Positions 9,001-16,407 of a DNA stretch of 64,000 nucleotides are shown here, one piece after another. The notes under the pieces are model-generated. The model searched no databases and was not told the origin of the DNA. It saw nothing but the letters and a program-made list of their open reading frames with translations. Position numbers and translations under genes: made by a program. The DNA lies in contig NZ_JAPEMB010000001.1 in assembly GCF_026343125.1 (NCBI RefSeq), positions 1,240,001 to 1,304,000 of the forward strand, read 5' to 3'. The stretch comes from Streptomyces sp. NBC_00094. GTDB lineage: Bacteria; Actinomycetota; Actinomycetes; Streptomycetales; Streptomycetaceae. Within the stretch, counting starts at the first letter, position 1. Each line of letters starts with the position of its first letter.

Positions 9001-10778
9001 GCGTCGTAGGCGTTCCCCGCGGCCTCGGCGGCGTCCGCGGCGCGGGCGGCGGCGAGTTCGGCGCGGGATTCGGCGGCGGCGGTCTCGCGGGCGCGGTCGG
9101 CGGCCGTACGGGCGGCGTCACGGGCCGTGTCCCAGACGGCGACGGCGGTCTTCTCCGCGTCGCTCGCGGCGAGGGCGGCGCGGGCCGGGTCGGCGTCGGG
9201 CGCGGTGTCGTCGAGCCAGCCGGCCCGTACCGCCTCCGCGGTCTCCTGCTCGACCTCGGCGAGCCGCTGGCGCAGGTGGCCGGCCTCGCTGCGGGCCCGC
9301 TGGGCCTCGGTCGCGGCGGCCGTGGCGTCGCGGTGGGCGGTCTCGCTCGCGTCCTGGAGGGCGGTGGAGCGTTCCTCCTCCTCGGCGGCGTGGCGCTCGC
9401 CCTCCTCTGCGGCTGCGGCGAGGGCGCGGACGAGATCGCCGGCGGCCAGGGCGCGGGCGGCCAGGGCCGGGGCGGCGTCCCGCTCGGCCTCGCGGATGGC
9501 GGCGGCCACGCGCGCGGAGCGGTCGCCCGCGGCGCGGTGCCGGAGCACGACCTCGGCCGCCTGCCAGGCGGAGTGCATGGTGCGGGCGTCGGTGAGCTCG
9601 CGGCGCTGGGATGCGGCGCCCTTCTCGGCGGCGGTCAGGGCCAGGGAGGCGTGCCGGTAGGCGAGTTCGGCGGCGATGCGGGCGCCGCGGCCCCGGGCGG
9701 TCTCGGCCTCGGCGACGGTGTGGGCGGCCGAGGTGACCTGCTGGGCGAGTTCGGCGGCCCGGCCGCGCTCCTGGTCGGCGCGGCCGGAGAGGCGGCGGGC
9801 GAGGGTGCGGGTGCGCCGCTCGGCGGCCGTGTGGACGTCGCGCGCCTGGGAGCGGGTCCCGGCGGCCTCGACGATCCGGCCGAGGAGGTCCACGGAGCCG
9901 GCCGTGAACTCGCGCTCGGCATTCAGCTCGGCGCGGCGGCCCAGCTTGTTGCCGAAGCCGCCGACGAGGTCGGCGAGGCCGTCGGTGTCCCGGGTGTCGG
10001 TGACGGCGCGCAGCAGCAGGTCCGTGAAGTCGGAGTCCTTCTTGACGGCGAAGAGGCCGGCGGCCTCGCCCTCGTCGGCGTTCATCTCGCGCTGGTAGCG
10101 GAAGAGTTCGGGGTCGAGACCGAGCTCGCCAAGGTGCTCGTTCCAGCGGTCGTGGATCTCCTCCCAGACGACCTCCAGGTGCGGGTACGCCTTTCCGGCC
10201 TCGGTGAGGGCGTCACGGAAGCCCTTCATCGTGCGGCGGCGGCCGCTGGCTCCGGAGGCGCCTTCCACGGGCGGGCGGACCGAGGTCGCCTCGGCGACGG
10301 GGAGGTTGTCCAGGCTGAGTCCGGGGCCGGGACGGAAGGAGTACCAGGCCTCGGCGAACTTCCGCGGGTCGTTGGAGACCTGGCGGCCGCGCCACTCGCT
10401 CGCCTTGCCGACGACGACGAGTTCGCCGGTGAGGGTGTGCTGCCACTCCAGGGCGACGTGTCCGCAGTCGTCGGCGAGGAGGAACTTGCGCAGCACGCCG
10501 GAGCTGGCGCCGCCGAGGGTGTTGCGGTGGCCGGGGAGCATGACCGAGAAGATCAGTTTGAGGAGGACGGACTTGCCGCCGCCGTTCTCCAGGAAGAGCA
10601 CGCCCGCGGGGGCGGGGCGGCGCGGCGGGCCGACCGGCTCGTCCTCGAAGAACTCCGCCTGGGTGGGTGCGGGGTGGGGCACGGGCGCGCCGACCCCGCG
10701 CAGGTCCAGGACGGTGTCGGCGTAGCGCGCACCGGCGGGGCCGATGGAGTACAGGCGGACCCGGGACAGCTCGTACAT
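6048..10778 (-). CDS. SMC/MukB/JetC-like coiled-coil ATPase
   Basis: A 1576-aa protein with the layout of SMC-type ATPases. The N-terminal P-loop is LENGGGKS (residues 63-70), followed by a long Ala/Glu/Arg-rich coiled coil with a central hinge-like region (residues about 230-1400). The C-terminal ABC signature is FSGGQLLTAAIAL (about 1432) and the Walker B strand GTLFLDN (about 1466-1472). The residue after the Walker B Asp is Asn instead of the usual catalytic Glu. With its three upstream coupled genes it resembles MukB/MksB of condensin-like complexes or JetC of Wadjet plasmid-defence systems. A 59-bp gap separates it from the MukE-like gene. Family membership is inferred from architecture and gene order, not from close similarity. 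Confidence 0.75.
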   Translation of the reverse strand: MYELSRVRLYSIGPAGARYADTVLDLRGVGAPVPHPAPTQAEFFEDEPVGPPRRPAPAGVLFLENGGGKSVLLKLIFSVMLPGHRNTLGGASSGVLRKFLLADDCGHVALEWQHTLTGELVVVGKASEWRGRQVSNDPRKFAEAWYSFRPGPGLSLDNLPVAEATSVRPPVEGASGASGRRRTMKGFRDALTEAGKAYPHLEVVWEEIHDRWNEHLGELGLDPELFRYQREMNADEGEAAGLFAVKKDSDFTDLLLRAVTDTRDTDGLADLVGGFGNKLGRRAELNAEREFTAGSVDLLGRIVEAAGTRSQARDVHTAAERRTRTLARRLSGRADQERGRAAELAQQVTSAAHTVAEAETARGRGARIAAELAYRHASLALTAAEKGAASQRRELTDARTMHSAWQAAEVVLRHRAAGDRSARVAAAIREAERDAAPALAARALAAGDLVRALAAAAEEGERHAAEEEERSTALQDASETAHRDATAAATEAQRARSEAGHLRQRLAEVEQETAEAVRAGWLDDTAPDADPARAALAASDAEKTAVAVWDTARDAARTAADRARETAAAESRAELAAARAADAAEAAGNAYDAERRAAESLASEERLAELLSLPSAGSPLPGQRAGATGAPAPQDGTEGAAEDGTAENETTPGSGTAPQGPLTVTEFDRYADELRGMLDQAVTSAERQLFELRTAAADDSRILGALGDGGLLPPGPDVLATVEYLGEQGIPALPGWRYLAQSVDPADHARVLAARPELVDGVVITDPVSYGRAREVLGTAALLPRSTVAVGTAAALLAPVPAQETGEHEDTGVHSVFLVPPNPAMHDEQAADEERHALRARAAARDEEIRTLAARLAGDRALASRIGAWRADCPPGMLAELAAVATTARETAEAAAATLAEARTARGEADEAAAEAAQLRDERQEAAQRARRVADALAGLAFRLRERSVWQAKLRELADDAAESEARAQTCLERARAADEDRRATQRAADDAHRTARALRAERAEIAGAPDTLPEEDPAAPRTALPTLREAYRAASQLYEKVGVGADLRAEQARAESDESAAVAELDRLTNKVRIRAEQLLESTDGADSPSRQAAAARAESLVQMLESRATEASEKLGRLRGEAERLAPEDGEAHTELPEDRVPADAEQAQALLRTATGELAARTDALESARAAHAGLLRDHRAAEDAAGGFDETAALLRDLLRDHTEEERDETEAYTGTLEEARTTAGEARRSLRGCTAELSAADAAVREASDILVRHANSTRYEQVRTPARQQIRELPASALPEHAAKWAEAFAPRLRVLTDELEQLERNRDSIVDRLRGLVESSLATLRSAQRLSRLPEGLGEWSGQEFLRIRFEEPDQASLAERLGEVVDEATRAAVKKNADLRRDGMSLLLRGVQAALEPKGVSVEILKPDAVLRAERVPVGQMGDVFSGGQLLTAAIALYCTMAALRSNDRGRDKHRHAGTLFLDNPIGRANATYLLELQRAVSDALGVQLLYTTGLFDTTALAEFPLVIRLRNDADLRAGLKYISVEEHLRPGLPQAAGEGESIHGEITATRMFRRHASDDPTAPPASS

Positions 10779-10837
10779 GGCGGGGGACTCTCGTGCTCGT
10801 CGTGCTCAGGAAGGTCGGTCGGGCTGCGGGACGGCGG

Positions 10838-11755
10838 CTACGCGTGGAACGGGAGGCCCGCGTCGGCGGCGAGCTCCAGGTCGTCGCCCTCGGGCGGCGG
10901 GAGGAGGGTCGCCGAGCCGTCGCTGACGGGCACGACACCGAGTTCGAGGAGCTCGGCCATCGCCGCGGAGCCGGCCATGTCGCGGACCTGGAGCTGGTAG
11001 CGGGCGGTGGTGCGGTAGGAGCCGCCGCCCTCGTCGCCGGTGCGCTGGAGGAAGCCGGAGTCGGTGAGGAAGGCGGCCGCCTTGCCGACGATGCCGGTGG
11101 TGGATCCGGCGAGGCGGCGGGCGTCCTTGGTGGCGCCGGTGGCGCTGCGGCGGGCGTACGTCCGCCAGGCGGCCTCCAGGCCGGGGGCGTCGGACGCCGG
11201 GTCGGTGTTCTCGCCCTGCTCCTCGGCCCGCTGCTCCAGACGCAGACAGGCCTGACGTACGAAGGCGTCGACACCGTTGACGGTGAGGCGGCCGATGTAG
11301 CCGTCGTCGGCGAGGTCCTCGGGGCGGGGGAAGGCCATGGCGGCGACGGCGAGGTGGGCCAGGCCGTGCAGGAACCGGTCGGCGGAGTCCGTCGAGGCGC
11401 GGCGGGCGTAGTCGCCCATCCGGACGGCGAAGACGGAGTCCTCGCCGGCGGTGACGGCCATCCCCGCGCGCGGGGAGACCTCCAGGACGACGAGGCCGAG
11501 GCCGGTGGCGACGGCGTCGGCGACGCGCGCGAAGGCGGAGTCCTCGCGGTAGCGGCGGAGCAACTCCGTGTACTCGGCGTCCCGGGCCGGGAGCAGCTTG
11601 GGCTGGAGCCCGAAGGAGACGAGCCGGGCCGCGTCGGCCGCGTCCGCGGGGGTGACGGCCGACGGGGAGGCCGGGGTGGGGGCGGGGGCCGCCTGGGGGT
11701 GCGGGGGCTCCTGCTCGCTCCACGCGTCGGCGTACTCGGCGTGGGTTTCGCTCAC
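10838..11755 (-). CDS. MukE/JetB-like subunit of the SMC operon
   Basis: A 305-aa protein. The first 40 residues are Pro/Ala-rich (PPHPQAAPAPTPASPS) and the rest is helical with a winged-helix-like C-terminal region (GSYRTTARYQLQVRDMAGSAAMAELLELGVVPVSDG). Size, charge and position just before the SMC-like gene fit the MukE/MksE/JetB slot, which bridges the kleisin and the ATPase heads. The ATG overlaps the stop of the proline-rich gene (ATGA), so it is translationally coupled. I see no catalytic motif. The subunit assignment rests on context. Confidence 0.6.
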   Translation of the reverse strand: MSETHAEYADAWSEQEPPHPQAAPAPTPASPSAVTPADAADAARLVSFGLQPKLLPARDAEYTELLRRYREDSAFARVADAVATGLGLVVLEVSPRAGMAVTAGEDSVFAVRMGDYARRASTDSADRFLHGLAHLAVAAMAFPRPEDLADDGYIGRLTVNGVDAFVRQACLRLEQRAEEQGENTDPASDAPGLEAAWRTYARRSATGATKDARRLAGSTTGIVGKAAAFLTDSGFLQRTGDEGGGSYRTTARYQLQVRDMAGSAAMAELLELGVVPVSDGSATLLPPPEGDDLELAADAGLPFHA

Positions 11756-12465
11756 GGCTGGGGCTCCTCGGTACGGCTCTCGGTCGGTACGTCTCGGGTG
11801 ACGGGGCGCGGCAGGGGCAGCGGGACGGGCGTGACGGCCGCCGGTGCGGAGGCCGGGCGGCGGGACGGCGTGGGCGGCTCGGCCGTGAGCCGCACGGCGC
11901 GCACGGTCGGGACGCTCCTGCGCCGGGACGCGGCGTCGGCGCGGTGCGGCTCCCCCGCCGGTACGGCTCCGAGCCGGGGCCGGGTACCGGCCGGCAGACG
12001 GGACTCGTCCCGGGCCTCGGTACGGGGGCCGGAGGGCGGGTCCACCTGCACGGCGCGCACGCGCGGACCGGATTCCTGGTCGGAGCGGGCGGCGATTCCG
12101 GGCCTGGCGGGCGCGGGTGCGGGCGCGGGCTCGGGCTCGGGCTCGGGTGCGGGCTCGGGTGCGGGCTCGGGTGCGAGTGCGAGTGCGAGTGCGAGTGCGG
12201 GCTCGGGCTCGGCTGCGAGTGCGGGTGCCGGCTCCTGCTCCACCTCCAGCTCGGGCGCGAGCTCAGGTACCGGTACCGGCTCGGACTCAGCCTCACGTAC
12301 CGGCTCGGACTCGGTCCGAGGTGCCGGCTCCGTCTGTGCCTCCGGCTGCGGCCCCGTCCGCGGCGCCGCCGTCTCCGGCCTCGGGCCGGGTACGGCGGTG
12401 GCGCCGGTCGGTCCGTCACACGGGGTCGGATCCGCGGCGGCGGGGGCGATCGGGGTGAGGGTCAC
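11752..12465 (-). CDS. Pro/Glu/Ala-rich protein coupled inside the SMC operon
   Basis: A 237-aa low-complexity protein: an acidic PE/PA-rich half with runs such as EPEPAPAPAP and ALALALAL, then a basic Pro/Arg-rich half with short motifs (RVRAVQVDPP, RAVRLTAEPP). Low complexity alone would argue against a gene. However, its GTG overlaps the preceding stop by four bases (GTGA), its TGA overlaps the next ATG by four bases, and no other frame can fill the 700 bp between the two subunits. It is probably an extended, disordered linker or tether. Nothing in it suggests an enzyme. The repeats at the DNA level (near 12120-12230, GAGTGC/CGGGCT units) may make its length variable between strains. Confidence 0.6.
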   Translation of the reverse strand: MTLTPIAPAAADPTPCDGPTGATAVPGPRPETAAPRTGPQPEAQTEPAPRTESEPVREAESEPVPVPELAPELEVEQEPAPALAAEPEPALALALALAPEPAPEPAPEPEPEPAPAPAPARPGIAARSDQESGPRVRAVQVDPPSGPRTEARDESRLPAGTRPRLGAVPAGEPHRADAASRRRSVPTVRAVRLTAEPPTPSRRPASAPAAVTPVPLPLPRPVTRDVPTESRTEEPQP

Positions 12466-13988
12466 GTGGCCTCCGAGCGGTCGGCGGCCATGCCTGCCGC
12501 GTCGAGCAGAGCCGTACCCACGATGAGGTCGGCGCCACCGAATTCGGGGTCGTCCAGAGGGGTGCCGTCGTCGACGGCGAAGAGGAGACGCTCCTCGCCC
12601 TGGCGGTAGGCCGTGCCGACCGGGGGGCTCGCCGCGTGCACGGCGAGCAGCGCGACGAGGTAGGGCAGGTCGTCGTCGAGGAGGCGGGCCTCGGCCAGCA
12701 GACCGGAAAGCCGGCGCGGGGCGTCGTGCTCCAGGTCGAGCAGGCGCATGGCGCTCGCGAGCTGCTCCTCGCTGAAGCGGGAGTCGTCGGGGGTGGCGAT
12801 GAGGTCCGGCTCGGGCATCTCCGCGCCGAGGTGCTCACGCTCGACGGGCGGGGTGAGGAGCAGGTCGACGAGGTCGCCGAGGCGGACGGAGGCGGGGGTG
12901 CGCAGTCCGGTGCCGTGGGCGAAGAAGGCGTCGGTGACCTTGGTGGCGTCCTCGACGGCGAGCGGCAGGATCGGGGCGACGAGCTGCCCGTACAGGTCGA
13001 GACCGGTGTACGCGGTGGGGGCGGCGAAGGCCTGCCGGTCCTGCTCGGCGCGGAAGAGCGGTCCCGCCTCCAGGAGGCGGGACTGGAGCTGGGTGTGGCG
13101 CCGGATGCAGTCCTTGACGATGTCGACGAGCTCGGCGGCGCGGCGCTTGTGCTCATGGTCCTCGGCCTCGTCGCGGGCCTTGCGGATGTTGGTGAGGATC
13201 GCGTTCTCGTGGCGGTAGCGGTCGGCCACGTGGTCGAGCGCCTCGTCGATCATGTCCGGGACCGCCTGGAGCCAGTCCACCGCGCGGACGTTGCGCCGGG
13301 TGGCCTCCAGGGTCTTGCGGAGGGTCTCGGCGTACTGCACGGTCCGGTACCGCGCCTGCTCCGCGGCGAGCTGGGCGTCGGCGAGGCGGCCCCGGCTGAT
13401 GAGGACCTCCAGCTTCACCTCGGCGGCGATCTGGGCGCTCGTGACGTCGGTGTCGAGGGCGCCGACGAGGACGTTGACCGCTTCGTCGGTGGTACGGAGG
13501 TAGACGCCGCCCCCGTAGCCCGGGACCTCTTCGATGAGCTTGAAGTCGTAGTCCCTGCGGACGTAGACCCCGTCGGTGCCGAAGGTGCCGTAGACGGCGC
13601 GGAAGCCGCGGTCGACGCTGCCGACGTTGATCAGGTTCTCCAGCACCCAGCGGGCCACGCGCTCGTGCTCGGCGGCGGGGCGGCCCGGGGCCTGGGCGGC
13701 GACGCGGGGCAGCAGCCGGGCGACGATCTGCTCGTGATCGGCGCCGGTGTCGAAGTCCATGTTGAGTGTGACGAGGTCGATCGCGGAGAGGGCCACCTCG
13801 GCCATCGCGTAGACCGTGTACTCGCCGGCCAGGTTCGCCTTGCGCGCGTCGAGGTCGTGCAGCGGGGCGGTGCACGCGAGCGCGCGGAGGCGCCGCGCGA
13901 GCCCTTCGTCGGCGGCCGGGCCCTGCGCGGGCCGCGGCGCCGCGCTGAGCTGGGGCGGAGCGAGGTCCGTCGAGGCAGGCGAAGTCAC
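12462..13988 (-). CDS. MukF/JetA-like (kleisin-like) first subunit of the SMC operon
   Basis: A 508-aa, mostly helical protein that opens the operon. The GTG start (MTSPASTDLAPPQ) sits 7 bases after a TAATCT box with no ribosome binding site, the layout of a leaderless transcript; a TTG 30 bases upstream is less likely. The middle has a coiled, charged region (residues about 200-320, LADAQLAAEQARYRTVQYAETLRKTLE, DEAEDHEHKRRAAELVDIVK) after a helix-turn-helix-like N-terminal part (EEVPGYGGGVYLRTTDEAVNVLVGAL). Size and position match MukF/MksF/JetA kleisins that join SMC heads. The call comes from context and shape; the sequence itself is divergent. Confidence 0.6.
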   Translation of the reverse strand: MTSPASTDLAPPQLSAAPRPAQGPAADEGLARRLRALACTAPLHDLDARKANLAGEYTVYAMAEVALSAIDLVTLNMDFDTGADHEQIVARLLPRVAAQAPGRPAAEHERVARWVLENLINVGSVDRGFRAVYGTFGTDGVYVRRDYDFKLIEEVPGYGGGVYLRTTDEAVNVLVGALDTDVTSAQIAAEVKLEVLISRGRLADAQLAAEQARYRTVQYAETLRKTLEATRRNVRAVDWLQAVPDMIDEALDHVADRYRHENAILTNIRKARDEAEDHEHKRRAAELVDIVKDCIRRHTQLQSRLLEAGPLFRAEQDRQAFAAPTAYTGLDLYGQLVAPILPLAVEDATKVTDAFFAHGTGLRTPASVRLGDLVDLLLTPPVEREHLGAEMPEPDLIATPDDSRFSEEQLASAMRLLDLEHDAPRRLSGLLAEARLLDDDLPYLVALLAVHAASPPVGTAYRQGEERLLFAVDDGTPLDDPEFGGADLIVGTALLDAAGMAADRSEAT

Positions 13989-13995
13989 GGTGGAC

Positions 13996-14001
13996 AGATT
14001 A
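13996..14001 (-). promoter_or_regulatory. -10 box of a leaderless transcript for the SMC operon
   Basis: TAATCT on the minus strand, seven bases before the GTG start codon and with no ribosome binding site between. This TANNNT-to-start spacing is the hallmark of leaderless Streptomyces genes. No good -35 hexamer is visible. Confidence 0.5.
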
Positions 14002-14072
14002 GGTCCTCGAACTGACAACGGTCGAAACGGCGCAGATGCGACCGGACCCGGGAAGGCCGCCGCACCGGGACC

Positions 14073-14780
14073 TCAGGGGCCCGTCGACTCGTCCACGGCC
14101 TGGGCGTAGGCGGCGCCGACCCGGGTGCGGGAGTCGTCGAGGTAGCGGGCGAGGAGCCGCTCCGCCGAGGCCCGCTCACCGGCGCGCAGGGCGTCCAGGA
14201 TCTCCTGGTTCCGCAGGAGGTAGGGCTCGTGCAGGGCGCGCGCGTCGTCCACGACGTGGAAGGCGAGGCGGAGTTCGGCGAGGACGCCGCGCATCAGCTC
14301 GTCCGTCCGCGCGCTGCCCGCGAGGGCGACGAGTTCGCGGTGGAAGTGGATGTTGGCCGTGGAGACGCCCGTCCAGTCCTCCGCCCCGGCCGCGGCCTCG
14401 CCCTCCGCGACGGCGGCCGCGAGGCCGTCCAGGGCGAAGGGCGGCTGCCCCAGACCCCGTACGACGGCGCATTCGACGAGTCGCCGGGTGCGGTAGATGT
14501 CGTCCACGTCACCCACGGCGAGGACCCGGACGAAGACCCCGCGGTTGAGTTCGTGGACGAGCAGCCGCTCGTGGGTGAGCAGCCGGAAGGCCTCGCGGAG
14601 TGTGTTGCGGGACACACCGAGGGCGCCGCCGATGCTCTCCTCGGAGAGGCGGACGCCGGGTGGGAAGTACCCCTCCGCGATCCGGGTCCGCAGGATGTCC
14701 GCGACCCGTTCCGCCGTGCTCGTACGCCCGAGCAGCGCGCGGTCGTCCGCCAGGCCTCCGGCCGCCTCGCTCACGTCCAC
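14073..14780 (-). CDS. GntR/FadR-type (FCD) transcriptional regulator
   Basis: A 235-aa regulator. Residues about 20-90 form the GntR winged helix (RVADILRTRIAEGYFPPGVRLSEESIGGALGVSRNTLREAFRLLTHERLLV) and residues about 95-225 a helical FCD ligand/metal domain (HFHRELVALAGS). The GTG start follows GAGGAGAGG. It is divergent to the pxpABC operon across about 220 bp, where a palindrome lies between the -35 and -10 boxes, so it most likely represses that operon and responds to 5-oxoproline or a related amino acid. Target and ligand are inferred. Confidence 0.9.
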   Translation of the reverse strand: MDVSEAAGGLADDRALLGRTSTAERVADILRTRIAEGYFPPGVRLSEESIGGALGVSRNTLREAFRLLTHERLLVHELNRGVFVRVLAVGDVDDIYRTRRLVECAVVRGLGQPPFALDGLAAAVAEGEAAAGAEDWTGVSTANIHFHRELVALAGSARTDELMRGVLAELRLAFHVVDDARALHEPYLLRNQEILDALRAGERASAERLLARYLDDSRTRVGAAYAQAVDESTGP

Positions 14781-14859
14781 AGCGCCTCTCCTCTTTCCGT
14801 GCCCTCCGTCGTCCGCGGCCGAGTCAACCGCAGAAGCGGGGGAAGCGACAACACGTCTC

Positions 14860-14889
14860 TTGTCGGATCGTTGAACAATCCCCTACGTT
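14860..14889 (+). promoter_or_regulatory. pxpABC promoter with operator in the spacer
   Basis: -35 TTGTCG and -10 TACGTT (TANNNT) are 18 bp apart. The spacer holds the imperfect palindrome GATCGTTGAACAATC (14866-14880; seven-base arms, one mismatch). A repressor bound there would block RNA polymerase. The divergent GntR-family protein is the obvious candidate. Expected start of transcription is near 14896, giving a leader of about 110 nt. Confidence 0.55.
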
Positions 14890-15004
14890 GACGGCACCGC
14901 ACGGTCGCTCGGCATGTCTCCCGCACGTCTGCCGCGCGTCCCCCCGCACTTCCTCGAAGCGACGACAGGCACCCCGTACGACCCGGTGGGAAAGGAAGCA
15001 CCCC

Positions 15005-15769
15005 ATGACCTTGGCCTCGATCGACCTCAACGCCGACCTCGGCGAGGGCTTCGGCCGCTGGACGTTGACCGACGACGAGCAACTGCTCTCCGTCGTCACC
15101 AGTGCCAACGTGGCCTGCGGCTTCCACGCCGGGGACGCGGCCACCATGCGGCGCGTCTGCGAGCTGGCGGCCGCACGCGGGGTACGGATCGGGGCCCAGG
15201 TGTCCTATCGGGACCTGGCCGGCTTCGGACGGCGTGCCATGGACGTCCCGGCGGCGGAGCTGGCCGCCGAAGTGGCGTACCAGATCGGCGCCCTGGAGGT
15301 CTTCGCCCGGGCGGCGGGCTCGCGCGTCGCGTACGTGAAGCCGCACGGCGCGCTCTACAACCGGGTGGTCCGGGACGAGGAGCAGGCGACGGCGGTCGTC
15401 GAGGGCGTGCTGCTCGCCGACCGGTCGCTGCCCATCCTGGGGCTGCCGGGGTCCCGGCTGCACGAAGCCGCGGCGGAGGCCGGCCTTCCGGTCGTCCCCG
15501 AGGCCTTCGGGGACCGGGCCTACCGGGCGGACGGCTCCCTTCTGCCGCGGGGGCAGGAAGGGGCCGTCGTCAGTGATCCGGCCGAGGTCGTGGAGCGCTC
15601 GGTCGCCCTGGCCCGGTTCGGGGCGGTCACGGCGCACTGCGGGAGTTCCGTCGCCGTACGGGCCCGGTCGCTGTGCCTGCACGGGGACACCCCGGGCGCG
15701 GTGGGCCTCGCCCGCCGGGTCCGGGAACGCCTGGAGGCCTCCGGCGTCCGCGTGGAGGCCTTCGCGTGA
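15005..15769 (+). CDS. pxpA: 5-oxoprolinase subunit PxpA (LamB/YcsF family)
   Basis: A 254-aa protein with the family signature at the N-terminus (IDLNADLGEGFGRW), then NVACGFHAGD, VKPHGALYN and the C-terminal VTAHCGSSVAVRARSLCLHGDTPGAV. PxpA with PxpB and PxpC forms the widespread bacterial ATP-dependent 5-oxoprolinase that opens cytosolic 5-oxoproline (pyroglutamate) to glutamate. The ATG follows GGAAAGGAAG. The next gene starts inside its stop codon (GTGA), giving a coupled three-gene operon. Confidence 0.95.
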   Translation: MTLASIDLNADLGEGFGRWTLTDDEQLLSVVTSANVACGFHAGDAATMRRVCELAAARGVRIGAQVSYRDLAGFGRRAMDVPAAELAAEVAYQIGALEVFARAAGSRVAYVKPHGALYNRVVRDEEQATAVVEGVLLADRSLPILGLPGSRLHEAAAEAGLPVVPEAFGDRAYRADGSLLPRGQEGAVVSDPAEVVERSVALARFGAVTAHCGSSVAVRARSLCLHGDTPGAVGLARRVRERLEASGVRVEAFA

Positions 15770-16407
15770 GCGTGCGGACGCTGCGCGTGGGCGAGCGGGC
15801 GCTCTTGGTGGAGCTGGGTGGCGGCGCGGAGACGGAGGCCTTCCACGCGGAGCTGCTGCGGCGGCGGGCGGCGGGTGCCCTCCCCGCCGTACGGGAGATC
15901 GTGCCGGCGGCGCGGACGGTGCTGCTCGACGGGGTGGCGGACCCCGACCGGCTCGCGGCCGAGCTGGCCGCGTGGGAGGTCGGCCCGCTCCACGCGCGCG
16001 TGGGCGCGACGGTGGAGGTGCCGGTCCGGTACGACGGGCCCGACCTGGCGGAGGTCGCCGGGCTGTGGGGGGTGTCCGTCGAGGAGGCGGTACGCGTCCA
16101 CACGGCGACCGAGTTCCGGGTCGCCTTCTGCGGGTTCGCGCCCGGCTTCGGCTATCTGACCGGTCTCGGCGAGCGGTACGAGGTGCCGCGCCGGGCCACC
16201 CCGCGCACCGCCGTCCCCGCGGGGTCCGTCGCCCTCGCCGGGCCGTACACGGGCGTGTACCCGCGCTCCTCGCCCGGCGGCTGGCAGGTGATCGGTACGA
16301 CGGACGTGGCGCTGTGGGACGCCGGCCGGGAGCCCGCCGCGCTGTTCGCGCCCGGTACCCGGGTCCGGTTCACCGTGGACGGCGGACCGGCGGAGGGCGG
16401 GCGATGA
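15766..16407 (+). CDS. pxpB: 5-oxoprolinase subunit PxpB (KipI family)
   Basis: A 213-aa protein of the KipI/PxpB family. Visible motifs are VREIVPAARTVLLDG, EFRVAFCGFAPGFGYLTGL and the conserved RRATPRTAVPAGSVALAG followed by YTGVYPRSSPGGWQVIG. In B. subtilis the homologue was named as a sporulation kinase inhibitor, but the family role with PxpA/PxpC is 5-oxoproline hydrolysis. The GTG start overlaps the pxpA stop and the pxpC ATG overlaps its stop, so stoichiometry is probably set by translational coupling. Confidence 0.94.
   Translation: MSVRTLRVGERALLVELGGGAETEAFHAELLRRRAAGALPAVREIVPAARTVLLDGVADPDRLAAELAAWEVGPLHARVGATVEVPVRYDGPDLAEVAGLWGVSVEEAVRVHTATEFRVAFCGFAPGFGYLTGLGERYEVPRRATPRTAVPAGSVALAGPYTGVYPRSSPGGWQVIGTTDVALWDAGREPAALFAPGTRVRFTVDGGPAEGGR

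Noticed and set aside
6087..11000. A 1637-codon open frame opposite the SMC-like gene
   Set aside because: Antisense shadow. The minus-strand protein has ordered motifs (P-loop, ABC signature, Walker B); the plus-strand frame has none.
12117..12458. Plus-strand Arg/Ala-rich frame opposite the proline-rich gene
   Set aside because: Repeats read in the wrong frame; only the minus-strand frame has overlaps with real genes at both ends.
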